From: Taudactylus pleione
Lineage: Eukaryota; Chordata; Amphibia; Anura; Myobatrachidae
DNA: 64,000 nucleotides
NCBI GenBank assembly: GCA_031769625.1
Contig: JAUIMM010002007.1
Location: 124,001 to 188,000, forward strand
Direction: 5' to 3'
Below the pieces are notes generated by a model. That model saw only the letters and a list, made by a program, of their open reading frames with translations, searched no databases and was not told where the DNA came from. Below, piece by piece: positions 28,821 through 41,900 of the stretch. The first letter of the stretch is position 1. Each line of letters starts with the position of its first letter. The translations under genes and the position numbers were made by a program.

Positions 28821-31800
28821 GAAAGTTATTTACCCATATGAAAAATTCTGTAAGCTCCGGACCTTAAAAATCGGGCAAAAATTTTTTTCTTCAAAAACCC
28901 CACATTCTGCTGAAAACTTTCAATAAACCTTAAAAAAGATTTGGTGCGGTGACAGAAGTTGATTTTGGTGCTTAATTTTGACACAGAACTCTCAAGAAAG
29001 CATTTACCCGTATGAAAAATTCTGTAAGCCCTGGACCTTAAAAATCAGCCAAAAAATTTTTTCTTCAAAAATCCCCAAATTCTGCTTAAAACTTTCAGTA
29101 AACCTTAAATAAGATTTGCTGCGGTGACAAAAGTTGATTATGGTGCTTAATTTTGACACAGAACTCTCAAGAAAGAATTTACCCATATGAAAAATTCTGT
29201 AAGCCCCGGACCTTAAAAATCAGCCAAAAATTTTTTTCTTCAAAAATCCCCAAATTCTGCTTAAAACTTTCAGTAAAACTTAAAAAAGATTTGCTGCGGT
29301 GACAGAAGTTAATTTTGGTGCTTAATTTTGACACAGAACCCTCCAGAAAGATATTTACCCGTATGAAAAATTTTGATAGCCCCGGACCATAAAAATCGGG
29401 CAAAAATTTTTTTCTTCAAAAATCCCCAAATTCTGCTTAAAACTTTCAGTAAACCTTAAAAAAGATTTGCTGCGGTGACAGAAGTTGATATTGGTGCTTA
29501 ATTCTGACACAGAACCCTCCAGAAAGATATTTACCCGTATGAAAATTCTGTAAGCCCCGGACCTTAAAAATCGGCCAAAATTTTTTTTCTTCAAAAATCC
29601 CCAAATTCTCCTTAAAACTTTCAGTAAACCTTAAAAAAGATTTGCTGCGGTGACAGAAGTTGATTTTGGTGTTTAATTTTGACACAGAACCCTCCAGAAA
29701 GATATTTACCTGTATGAAAAATTCTGTAAGCCCCGGACCTTAAAAATCGGCCAAAAATTTTTTTCTTCAAAAATCCCCAAATTCTGCTGAAAACTTTCAG
29801 AAAACCTTAAAAAAGATTTGCTGCGGTGACAGAACTTGATTTTGGTGCTTAATATTGACACAGAACCCTCCAGAAAGATATTTACCCATATGAAAAATTC
29901 TGTAAGCCCCGGACCTTAAAAATTGGCCAAAAAATTTTTTCTTCAAAAATCCCCAAATTCTGCTTAAAACTTTCAGTAAACCTTAAAAAAGATTTGCTGC
30001 GGTGACAGAAGTTGATTTTGGTGCTTAATTTTGACATAGAACCATCCAGAAAGATATTTACCCATATGAAAAATTCTTTAAGCCCTGGACCTTAAAAATC
30101 GGACAAAAATTTTTCTCTTCAAAAATCCCCAAATTCTGCTTAAAACTTTCAGTAAACCTTAAAAAAGATTTGCTACGGTGACAGAAGTTAATTTTGGTGC
30201 TTAATTTTGACACAGAACCCTCCAGAAAGATATTTACCCGTATGAAAAATTCTCTAAGCTCCGGACCTTAAAAATCGGCCAAAAATTTTTTTCTTCAAAA
30301 ATCCCCAAATTCTGCTGAAAACTTTCAATAAACCTTAAAAAAGATTTGGTGCGGTGACAGAAGTTGATTTTGGTGCTTAATTTTGACACTGAACTCTCAA
30401 GAAAGAATTTACCCGTATGAAAAATTCTGTAAGCCCTGGACCTTAAAAATCAGCCAAAAAATGTTTTCTTCAAAAATCCCCAAATTCTGCTTAAAACTTT
30501 CAGTAAACCTTAAAAAAGATTTGCTGCGTTGACAGAAGTTGATTTTGGTGCTTAATTCTGACACAGAACCCTCCAGAAAGATATTTACCCGTATGAAAAA
30601 TTCTGTAAGCCCCGGACCTTAAAAATCGGCCAAACATCTTTTTCTTCAAAAATCCCCAAATTCTGCTTAAAACTTTCAGTAAACCTTAAAAAAGATTTGG
30701 TGCGGTGACAATAGTTGATTTTGGTGCTTAATTTTGACACAGAACTCTCAAGAAAGAATTTACCCGTATGAAAAATTCTGTAAGCCCCGGACCTTAAAAA
30801 TCGGCCAAAAATTTTTTTCTTCAAAAATCCCCAAATTCTGCTAACAACTTTCAGTAAACCTTAAAAAAGATTTGGTGCGGTGACAGAAGTTGATTTTGGT
30901 GCTTAATTTTGACACAGAACTCTCAAAAAAGAATTTACCCGTATGAAAAATTCTGTAAGCCCCGCCCCTTAAAAATCGGCCAAAAATTTTTTTCTTCAAA
31001 AATCCCCAAATTCTGCTTAAAACTTTCAGTAAACCTTAAAAAAGATTTGCTGCGGTGACAAAAGTTGATTTTGGTGCTTAATTTTGACACTGAACCCTCC
31101 AGAAATATATTTACCAGTATGAAAAAATCTGTAAGCCCCGGACCTTAAAAATCGGCCAAAAATTTTTTTCTTCAAAAATCCCCAAATTCTGCTTAAAACT
31201 TTCAGTAAACCTTAAAAAAGATTTGCTGCGGTGACAGAAGTTGATTTTGGTGCTTAATTTTGACACAGAACCCTCCAGAAAGATATTTACCTGTATGAAA
31301 AATTCTGTAAGCCCCGGACCTTAAAAATCGGCCAAAAATTTTCTTCTTCAAAAATCCCCAAATTCTGCTGAAAACTTTCAGAAAACCTTAAAAAAGATTT
31401 GCTGCGGTGACAGAACTTGATTTTGGTGCTTAATATTGACACAGAACCCTCCAGAAAGATATTTACCCATATGAAAAATTCTGTAAGCCCCGGACCTTAA
31501 AAATTGGCCAAAAATTTTTTTCTTCAAAAATCCCCAAATTCTGCTTAAAACTTTCAGTAAACATTAAAAAAGATATGATGCGGTGACAAAAGTTGATTTT
31601 GGTGCTTAATTTTGACACAGAACCCTCCAGAAAGATATTTACCCGTATGAAAATTCTGTAAGCCCCGGACCTTAAAAATCGGCCAAAATTTTTTTTCTTC
31701 AAAAATCCCCAAATTCTCCTTAAAACTTTCAATAAACCTTAAAAAAGATTTGCTGCGGTGACAGAAGTTGATTTTGGTGCTTAATTTTGACACAGAACCC

Positions 31801-34800
31801 TCCAGAAAGATATTTACCCGTATGAAAAATTCTGTAAGCTCCGGACCTTAAAAATCGGCCAAAAATTTTTTTCTTCAAAAATCCCCAAATTGTGATGAAA
31901 ACTTTCAATAAACCTTAAAAAAGATTTGCTGCAGTGACAGAAGTTGATTTTGGTGCTTAATTTTGACACAGAACCCTCCAGAAAGATATTTACCCATATG
32001 AAAAATTCTGTAAGCTCCGGACTTTAAAAATCGGGCAAAAATTTTTTTCTTCAAAAACCCCACATTCTGCTGAAAACTTTCAATAAACCTTAAAAAAGAT
32101 TTGGTGCGGTGACAGAAGTTGATTTTGGTGCTTAATTTTGACACAGAACTCTCAAGAAAGCATTTACCCGTATGAAAAATTCTGTAAGCCCTGGACCTTA
32201 AAAATCAGCCAAAAAATTTTTTCTTCAAAAATCCCCAAATTTTGCTTAAAACTTTCAGTAAACCTTAAATAAGATTTGCTGCGGTGACAAAAGTTGATTA
32301 TGGTGCTTAATTTTGACACAGAACTCTCAAGAAAGAATTTACCCATATGAAAAATTCTGTAAGCCCCGTACCTTAAAAATCAGCCAAAAATTTTTTTCTT
32401 CAAAAATCCCCAAATTCTGCTTAAAACTTTCAGTAAAACTTAAAAAAGATTTGCTGCGGTGACAGAAGTTAATTTTGGTGCTTAATTTTGACACAGAACC
32501 CTCCAGAAAGATATTTACCCGTATGAAAAATTTTGAAAGCCCCGGACCTTAAAAATCGGCCAAAAAATTTTTTCTTCAAAAATCCCCAAATTCTGCTTAA
32601 AACTTTCAGTAAACCTTAAAAAAGATTTGCTGCGGTGACAGAGGTTGATATTGGTGCTTAATTCTGACACAGAACCCTCCAGAAAGATATTTACCCGTAT
32701 GAAAATTCTGTAAGCCCCGGACCTTAAAAATCGGCCAAAATTTTTTTTCTTCAAAAATCCCCAAATTCTCCTTAAAACTTTCAGTAAACCTTAAAAAAGA
32801 TTTGCTGCGGTGACAGAAGTTGATTTTGGTGTTTAATTTTGACACAGAACCCTCCAGAAAGATATTTACCTGTATGAAAAATTCTGTAAGCCCCGGACCT
32901 TAAAAATCGGCCAAAAATTTTTTTCTTCAAAAATCCCCAAATTCTGCTTAAAACTTTCAGAAAACCTTAAAAAAGATTTGCTGCGGTGACAGAACTTGAT
33001 TTTGGTGCTTAATATTGACACAGAACCCTCCAGAAAGATATTTACCCGTATGAAAAATTCTGTAAGCCCCGGACCTTAAAAATCGGCCAAAAATCTTTTT
33101 CTTCAAAAATCCCCAAATTCTGCTTAAAACTTTCAGTAAACCTTTAAAAAGATTTGGTGCGGTGACAATAGTTGATTTTGGTGCTTAATTTTGACACAGA
33201 ACTCTCAAGAAAGAATTTACCCGTATGAAAAATTCTGTAAGCCCCGGACCTTAAAAATCGGCCAAAAATTTTTTTCTTCAAAAATCCCCAAATTCTGCTA
33301 AAAACTTTCAGTAAACCTTAAAAAAGATTTGGTGCGGTGACAGAAGTTGATTTTGGTGCTTAATTTTGACACAGAACTCTCAAGAAAGAATTTATCCGTA
33401 TGAAAAATTCTGTAAGCCCCGCCCCTTAAAAATCGGCCAAAAATTTTTTTCTTCAAAAATCCCCAAATTCTGCTTAAAACTTTCAGTAAACCTTAAAAAA
33501 GATTTGCTGCGGTGACAAAAGTTGATTTTGGTGCTTAATTTTGACACTGAACCCTCCAGAAATATATTTACCAGTATGAAAAAATCTGTAAGCCCCGGAC
33601 CTTAAAAATCGGCCAAAAATTTTCTTCTTCAAAAATCCCCAAATTCTGCTGAAAACTTTCAGAAAACCTTAAATAAGATTTGCTGCGGTGACAAAAGTTG
33701 ATTATGGTGCTTAATTTTGACACAGAACTCTCAAGAAAGAATTTACCCATATGAAAAATTCTGTAAGCCCCGTACCTTAAAAATCAGCCAAAAATTTTTT
33801 TCTTCAAAAATCCCCAAATTCTGCTTAAAACTTTCAGTAAAACTTAAAAAAGATTTGCTGCGGTGACAGAAGTTAATTTTGGTGCTTAATTTTGACACAG
33901 AACCCTCCAGAAAGATATTTACCCGTATGAAAAATTTTGAAAGCCCCGGACCTTAAAAATCGGCCAAAAATTTTTTTCTTCAAAAATCCCCAAATTCTGC
34001 TTAAAACTTTCAGTAAACCTTAAAAAAGATTTGCTGCGGTGACAGAGGTTGATATTGGTGCTTAATTCTGACACAGAACCCTCCAGAAAGATATTTACCC
34101 GTATGAAAATTCTGTAAGCCCCGGACCTTAAAAATCGGCCAAAAATCTTTTTCTTCAAAAATCCCCAAATTCTGCTTAAAACTTTCAGTAAACCTTTAAA
34201 AAGATTTGGTGCGGTGACAATAGTTGATTTTGGTGCTTAATTTTGACACAGAACTCTCAAGAAAGAATTTACCCGTATGAAAAATTCTGTAAGCCCCGGA
34301 CCTTAAAAATCGGCCAAAAATTTTTTTCTTCAAAAATCCCCAAATTCTGCTAAAAACTTTCAGTAAACCTTAAAAAAGATTTGGTGCGGTGACAGAAGTT
34401 GATTTTGGTGCTTAATTTTGACACAGAACACTCAAGAAAGAATTTATCCGTATGAAAAATTCTGTAAGCCCCGCCCCTTAAAAATCGGCCAAAAATTTTT
34501 TTCTTCAAAAATCCCCAAATTCTGCTTAAAACTTTCAGTAAACCTTAAAAAAGATTTGCTGCGGTGACAAAAGTTGATTTTGGTGCTTAATTTTGACACT
34601 GAACCCTCCAGAAATATATTTACCAGTATGAAAAAATCTGTAAGCCCCGGACCTTAAAAATCGGCCAAAAATTTTCTTCTTCAAAAATCCCCAAATTCTG
34701 CTGAAAACTTTCAGAAAACCTTAAATAAGATTTGCTGCGGTGACAAAAGTTGATTATGGTGCTTAATTTTGACACAGAACTCTCAAGAAAGAATTTACCC

Positions 34801-37598
34801 ATATGAAAAATTCTGTAAGCCCCGTACCTTAAAAATCAGCCAAAAATTTTTTTCTTCAAAAATCCCCAAATTCTGCTTAAAACTTTCAGTAAAACTTAAA
34901 AAAGATTTGCTGCGGTGACAGAAGTTAATTTTGGTGCTTAATTTTGACACAGAACCCTCCAGAAAGATATTTACCCGTATGAAAAATTTTGAAAGCCCAG
35001 GACCTTAAAAATCGGCCAAAAATTTTTTTCTTCAAAAATCCCCAAATTCTGCTTAAAACTTTCAGTAAACCTTAAAAAAGATTTGCTGCGGTGACAGAGG
35101 TTGATATTGGTGCTTAATTCTGACACAGAACCCTCCAGAAAGATATTTACCCGTATGAAAATTCTGTAAGCCCCGGACCTTAAAAATCGGCCAAAATTTT
35201 TTTTCTTCAAAAATCCCCAAATTCTCCTTAAAACTTTCAGTAAACCTTAAAAAAGATTTGCTGCGGTGACAGAAGTTGATTTTGGTGTTTAATTTTGACA
35301 CAGAACCCTCCAGAAAGATATTTACCTGTATGAAAAATTCTGTAAGCCCCGGACCTTAAAAATCGGCCAAAAATTTTTTTCTTCAAAAATCCCCAAATTC
35401 TGCTGAAAACTTTCAGAAAACCTTAAAAAAGATTTGCTGCGGTGACAGAACTTGATTTTGGTGCTTAATATTGACACAGAACCCTCCAGAAAGATATTTA
35501 CCCGTATGAAAAATTCTGTAAGCCCCGGACCTTAAAAATCGGCCAAAAATCTTTTTCTTCAAAAATCCCCAAATTCTGCTTAAAACTTTCAGTAAACCTT
35601 TAAAAAGATTTGGTGCGGTGACAATAGTTGATTTTGGTGCTTAATTTTGACACAGAACTCTCAAGAAAGAATTTACCCGTATGAAAAATTCTGTAAGCCC
35701 CGGACCTTAAAAATCGGCCAAAAATTTTTTTCTTCAAAAATCCCCAAATTCTGCTAAAAACTTTCAGTAAACCTTAAAAAAGATTTGGTGCGGTGACAGA
35801 AGTTGATTTTGGTGCTTAATTTTGACACAGAACTCTCAAGAAAGAATTTATCCGTATGAAAAATTCTGTAAGCCCCGCCCCTTAAAAATCGGCCAAAAAT
35901 TTTTTTCTTCAAAAATCCCCAAATTCTGCTTAAAACTTTCAGTAAACCTTAAAAAAGATTTGCTGCGGTGACAAAAGTTGATTTTGGTGCTTAATTTTGA
36001 CACTGAACCCTCCAGAAATATATTTACCAGTATGAAAAAATCTGTAAGCCCCGGACCTTAAAAATCGGCCAAAAATTTTTTTCTTCAAAAATCCCCAAAT
36101 TCTGCTTAAAACTTTCAGTAAACCTTAAAAAAGATTTGCTGCGGTGACAGAAGTTGATTTTGGTGCTTAATTTTGACACAGAACCCTCCAGAAAGATATT
36201 TACCTGTATGAAAAATTCTGTAAGCCCCGGACCTTAAAAATCGGCCAAAAATTTTCTTCTTCAAAAATCCCCAAATTCTGCTGAAAACTTTCAGAAAACC
36301 TTAAAAAAGATTTGCTGCGGTGACAGAACTTGATTTTGGTGCTTAATATTGACACAGAACCCTCCAGAAAGATATTTACCCATATGAAAAATTCTGTAAG
36401 CCCCGGACCTTAATAATTGGCCAAAAATTTTTTTCTTCAAAAATCCCCAAATTCTGCTTAAAACTTTCAGTAAACCTTAAAAAAGATTTGCTGCAGTGAC
36501 AGAAGTTGATTTTGGTGCTTAATTTTGACACAGAACCCTCCAGAAAGATATTTACCCGTATGAAAAATTCTGTAAGCCCCAGACCTTAAAAATCGGGCAA
36601 AAATTTTTTTCTTCAAAAATCCCCAAATTCTGCTTAAAACTTTCAGTAAACCTTAAAAGAGATTTGCTGCGGTGACAAAAGTTGATTTTGGTGCTTAATT
36701 TTGACACAGAACCCTCCAGAAAGATATTTACCCATATGAAAAATTCTGTAAGCCCCGGACCTTAAAAATCGGCCAAAAATTTTTTTCTTCAAAAATCCCC
36801 AAATTCTGCTGAAAACTTTTAGAAAACCTTAAAAAAGATTTGCTGCGGTGACAGAAGTTGATTTTGGTGCTTAATTTTGACACAGAACCCTCCAGAAAGA
36901 AATTTACCCATATGAAAAATTCGGTAAGCCCCGGACCTTAAAAATCGGACAAAAATTTTTCTCTTCAAAAATCCCCAAATTCTGCTTAAAACTTTCAGTA
37001 AACCTTAAAAAAGATTTGCTGCAGTGACAGAAGTTGATTTTGGTGCTTAATTTTGACACAGAACCCTCCAGAAAGATATTTACCCGTATGAAAAATTCTG
37101 TAAGCCCCAGACCTTAAAAATCGGGCAAAAATGTTTTTCTTCAAAAATCCCCAAATTCTGCTTAAAACTTTCAGTAAACATTAAAAAAGATATGATGCGG
37201 TGACAGAAGTTGATTTTGGTGCTTAATTTTGACACAGAACCCTCCAGAAAGATATTTACCCATATGAAAAATTCTGTAAGCCCCAGACCTTAAAAATCGG
37301 GCAAAAATTTTTTTCTTCAAAAATCCCCAAATTCTGCTTAAAACTTTCAGTAAACATTAAAAAAGATATGATGCGGTGACAAAAGTTGATTTTGGTGCTT
37401 TATTTTGACACAGAACCCTCCAGAAAGATATTTACCCATATGAAAAATTCTGTAAGCTCTGGTCCTTAAAAATCGGCCAAAATTTTTTTTCTTCAAAAAT
37501 CCCCAAATTCTCCTTAAAACTTTCAGTAAACCTTAAAAAAGATTTGCTGCGGTGACAGAAGTTGATTTTGGTGCTTTATTTTGACACAGAACCCTCCA
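28821..37598. repeat. Large higher-order satellite unit A' (~8.78 kb)
   Basis: Second copy of the 52-monomer block. It starts at the same AGAAAGTTATTTACCC variant as unit A. Relative to unit A it lacks about 528 bp (three monomers, corresponding to 22431-22958) and has one extra monomer near 35,520-35,700. After about 37,598 the variant order departs from unit A. Confidence 0.73.
32963..35073. repeat. Six-monomer (1,052 bp) higher-order repeat, second pair
   Basis: Counterpart of the pair at 24360-26470 at offset 8,603. The matching monomers here are again 1,052 bp apart (about 33,568 and 34,620). The pair therefore existed before the 9.1-kb block was duplicated. Confidence 0.76.
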
Positions 37599-38429
37599 GA
37601 AAGATATTTACCAGTATGAAAAGTTCTGTAAGCCCCGGACCTTAAAAATCGGCCAAAATTTTTTTCTTCAAAAATCCCCAAATTCTGCTGAAAACTTTCA
37701 GAAAACCTTAAAAAAGATTTGCTGCGGTGACAGAAGTTGATTTTGGTGCTTAATTTTGACATAGAACCATCCAGAAAGATATTTACCCATATGAAAAATT
37801 CTGTAAGCCCTGGACCTTAAAAATCGGCCAAAATTATTTTCTTCAAAAATCCCCAAATTCTGCTTAAAACTTTCAGTAAACCTTAAAAAAGATTTGCTGC
37901 GGTGACAGAAGTTGATTTTGGTGCTTAATTTTGACACAGAACCCTCCAGAAAGATATTTACCCGTATGAAAAATTCTGTAAGCTCCGGACCTTAAAAATC
38001 GGCCAAAAATTTTTTTCTTCAAAAATCCCCAAATTCTGCTGAAAACTTTCAGTAAACCTTAAAAAAGATTTGGTGCGGTGACAGAAGTTGATGTTGGTGC
38101 TTAATTTTGACACAGAACTCTCAAGAAAGAATTTACCCGTATGAAAATTTCTGTAAGCCCCGGACCTTAAAAATCGGCCAAAAATTTTTTTCTTCAAAAA
38201 TCCCCAAATTCTGCTTAAAACTTTCAGTAAACCTTAAAAAAGATTTGGTGCGGTGACAGAAGTTGATTTTGGTGCTTAATTTTGACACAGAACTCTCAAG
38301 AAAGAATTTACCCGTATGAAAAATTCTGTAAGCCCCGGACCTTAAAAATCGGCCAAAAATGTTTTTCTTCAAAAATCACCAAATTCTGCTTAAAACTTTC
38401 AGTAAACCTTAAAAAAGATTTGCTGCGTT

Positions 38430-38436
38430 GACAGAA
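38430..38436. repeat. Target-site duplication, 3' side of LINE copy 1
   Basis: GACAGAA closes the satellite (TGCTGCGTTGACAGAA) before the LINE's terminal TATGCTTC. The same seven bases restart the satellite at 45620. The flanking sequence has GCGTTG where most monomers have GCGGTG. Confidence 0.75.
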
Positions 38437-38949
38437 TATGCTTCTTTATTTTAACTTGCAACAAATATATATATATATACAATAATTACATATATAAAAA
38501 ATAAATAAATAAATAAATAGATAAAATATATATATACACAAAATCAAATATCAACATAACGATACACAATATTACTCCATATTATGCCTTATAACCAAAA
38601 GAAAACTTTACCAATCCTAATAATAAACAACTTATCTCCTATGAGAAAAAGTAAGCAAGGATTTTAGAACAACAACTACCTTAACCACTATCTATTTATA
38701 TATATATATATATATTTTTTTTTTTTATATATTATATATGTATATATACACAGCAAACCATAAAACAATACAAAAACTTTAACTACTATCTATCTTATCT
38801 AATCCTGCCCATCACCAATACACACCACCTCAGGTAGATGTATGTAAAACCTTTTCAACAAAAACCAAAAAATAGAATAAAAAATCTACAGGGAGTGAAA
38901 GGACAGAAAAGAAACCCAGCTGAACAAGAAGAAACTTTCAACCACCCAC
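38437..38949 (-). other. 3'UTR of LINE copy 1, microsatellite-rich
   Basis: A 513-bp AT-rich tail after the ORF2 stop. It holds an (AT)n run near 38464-38479, an (AAAT)n run near 38497-38519 and a second (TA)n/T-rich tract near 38695-38750. The same blocks occur in copy 2 with different lengths. The 3' end is AAAATAAAGAAGCATA, with no poly(A) tail. Confidence 0.85.
38445..38450 (-). terminator. Polyadenylation signal AATAAA of LINE copy 1
   Basis: AATAAA on the minus strand lies 8 bases before the element's 3' boundary. A normal cleavage site 10-30 bases downstream would fall in the satellite just past the LINE, so transcripts may carry a few target bases at the 3' end. Confidence 0.55.
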
Positions 38950-41900
38950 TCAAGGGGGTTTCAAACGGCCCCACCACTGTGACCATCTGACAGCATCCAG
39001 TCTCCCCTTATCCAGATCCATCATCTTTTTCACCTCTTGCATAATCATACCTACCACCACATCACAGGGGAGGACCTTCCTTCGAATAGATACCTGGCAC
39101 CGTGCATTCCACGTGTGATACCTAACAGCTAAACTAACTAAAAAAATTGTGGTCAAATTAAAGTCACCGTATCTTCTGACTACCCCATAAGCCCACTCAG
39201 GGTAACTAAGACCCGAAAGGCACGGGATACCAATGGCCTTTGAAACCTCCTCATAAACCTTTACATTAAAAGGACACTCAAGCAGGAAGTGGTCCATCGT
39301 CTCCTCCACCCCTGGACATTCCTCCCGTGGGCAGCCACGTTCACTGGCACTTCGCCACCTGAGGTTCCCTCCAACATAAAGCCTCCCATGAAAAGTGAGC
39401 CAGGCAATATCTTTGAACTTGGGCGGTAACCTTTGTGAATTTAACAAAACCAATCCAGCCGAAGCGACATTACCTGGACAGTCCCTCAGTGACAGCGGAA
39501 CATGAAAGTGGGTGTGCAAAATTCTTCTCTCCAACTCCCTCCTAGAGAAGTTTTTGACTTCACCCACTCCCACGTCATATCGCTTTATCACCTTCAAGCT
39601 CTGGATGACGTAGATCGGGAGGTAACCATGACGAATCCGGAAACTTCTCACTTGGCCTCCATCTATCCAGAATCTGAGGAAGGGAAACACCCATGGTCTA
39701 AATCCCTCTACCCACCGAGGAGGAGTGTCTAAAAACATGCTCCCAATGTTAAGCTTTAAAAAAGCTGTAACAAAAAAGATCACTGGGTTTACCATGTTCA
39801 AACCCCCATCTTTCCTCGGTCTGTAGGTGATACCCCTCTTCACTATATTGAGCCTGTTCTTCCACAACAAGAGGAAGAACAAGGAATTCAATCTGGACCA
39901 CAAAGATTGTGGCAAAAAGCACACGTAACTGACATACAAAAAAATCGGGATCAGGTAAGTTTTGCACAAGTCAACCCTTTCCCTCAAAGACAATTTCCAT
40001 CTTTTCCAACTCTCTACCTTCTTGGTAGCATCTTCCAGCTTGTTAACCCAATTTAGGGAGGCATAATCTCCATGATCAAATTTGATACCAAGAATTTTAA
40101 TCTGATCGTTGACCTGAGGGAAGCTGTCCGGAAGAGGAAAAGGCTCCCCCTCCTCCCCCATCCAGAAAACATCACACTTTTCTCGGTTTACTCTGGAGCA
40201 CGAAGCCTCAGAGTACTCGCAAATGAGGTGTTCTATGCCACGGGCCTCTGCCTGCGAGGACAGAACCACCGTGACATCATCTGCGTAAGCCACCACCCTC
40301 AATGCAAACTCCGGACACAGCTGCACCCCCCCTACAGTCCCACACTCTACCCTCCTAACGAAGGGATCGATTGCAAAGACATACAGGAGGGGGCTCAGGG
40401 GACACCCCTGACGAACACCCGAGCCTACACCAAAGGTAGGGCCCACCCAACCGTTTACCAGTGGAAAGCTTTCAGCCATACGATAGATCGTCTGTAACCA
40501 ATTAACCACCCTCTCTGGAAGACCATACCATCTCAGTAGAGCCCAAAGGTACTCATGATTCACTCGGTCAAAAGCTTTAGACTGATCCAATGCCAGTAAG
40601 TACTTTCCCCACTTCTCAGCCCTGCACCGCTCAATGGCCTCCCGGACACCAAGGACAGCACTAAAAGTGCTACGACCCTTCACCGTACAGTGCTGAGAAG
40701 GAGAAAGCAACAGCTCAGAAAACTCTGAAAGCCTGTTAAACAGTACCTTTGCCAAAATCTTCCTGTCTGTATTGAGAAGGGCTATGGAGCGCCAGTTCTC
40801 AATACGAGACGAGTCCTTCCCTTTGGACAGCAAAATAAGCGCAGATAACCTCATGGAAGGAGGGAGGACTCCCTCATCCAGGCTCTCATTAAAAACTTCC
40901 ACAAGGCGGGGAATCAGGAGGTCAGCAAAGGTCTTATAAAATTCAGATGTTAAACCATCTGGTCCTGGTGATTTCTTGGGGTTTAAACCCATTATCGCCT
41001 TCCTAACTTCCTCTGCGGTTATATCACTCGCCAAGGAGTCAAGAGAGGCACCCTGAGAACTCAGACCAGGGGTTCCCCTCAGAAATTCCTCCATCCTCTC
41101 CCTGATGAGTGGCTGCTCAGACAGAAGATCAGAATAGTAGGACACAATAACATCCAGAATGCCTTCCTTGTCAGTACGAAGAACACCCTGTCCGTCCACC
41201 AGTCCTCTGACATGTTTGGCGTCGACTGACCTCCTACAGCTCTGGTAGGGATCAGGCGAGTGGTACATACCATAATCCCTTTCCAAAACCAAGGATGCCA
41301 ATCGGTTATATTGGAACTCTTTCATCTGAGCCTTCACTCGGGAGATTTCCCCATCATCTCCCTCCTCAGAGATCAGGAAATCCAATTTCCTTCTCAGATT
41401 ACGGTAGATATTTTGCTTTATCAAGTTTTTCCTAGCTATAAGGCCACGGAAAAATTTGCAGGTTCTCTTTTTAATCACCTCCCACCACTCAGACCTACTC
41501 CAACCAGCCTCCAGAAGTGTCTCCTGAGATTGAAAGAAGACCCTGAAGGACTGCCTAACTCTCTCTTCTTCCAGGAGTTCAGAGTTCAAACGCCACAGAC
41601 CCCGCCCCTTCTGAGGGGTTTCTGAAGCATTCAAAGTTACTGAGAGCAAACCGTGATCGGAAAATTCCACCAACCTCACCCCAAGGGATGAAGTCTTGGA
41701 AGTCTCCTTAACAAAAAACCTATCTATCCTAGACCTACGACTACCACTAAAGTAGGTGAAACCCGTGAGGTCTGGGGAGTGATGAATATGCACATCCACC
41801 AAACCAGCCTGTCTAACCATGCTAACTAAAAAATTGGAATCATAGCCCAGGGGTCTCCTTGAGCCTCCCCTGTCTTTTGGCCTAACAACAGTATTAAAAT

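Larger units (their letters stand above)
1..38429. repeat. Satellite DNA array, left block (~175-176 bp monomer)
   Basis: Head-to-tail copies of one AT-rich monomer fill the block without interruption, about 218 units. Landmarks in order on the plus strand are GGTGACAGAAGTTGATTTTG, GACACAGAACCCTCCAGAAA, TTTACCCGTATGAAAAATTC, GTAAGCCCCGGACCTTAAAA, a T-rich tract, AAATCCCCAAATTCTGCTTA and a closing CTTAAAAAAGATTTGCTG. Successive GACAGAA landmarks near the left end lie 176 bp apart. Two main classes alternate: one with CCCTCCAGAAAGATATTT and one with CTCTCAAGAAAGAATTT, which is slightly shorter. Neighbouring units differ by several substitutions, while units tens of monomers apart can be identical, so the array has higher-order structure. 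I see no gene in it. The monomer family is not one I recognise by name. Confidence 0.97.

Noticed and set aside
1..38429. CRISPR-like array
   Set aside because: The whole ~175-bp unit is repeated with no unique spacers; this is satellite DNA.
1..38429. CENP-B box in the satellite
   Set aside because: TTTTTCATACGGGTAAAT has the CGGG part but lacks the TTCG core and the A at the needed spacing. It does not match the canonical box.
38464..38760. AT microsatellites as an independent repeat locus or origin
   Set aside because: They occur at the same place in both LINE copies and so belong to the LINE 3'UTR.
39502..41625. Plus-strand frames of 76-141 codons opposite ORF2, repeated opposite copy 2
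   Set aside because: Antisense shadows of the RT/endonuclease frame; repetition between copies only reflects the LINE duplication.
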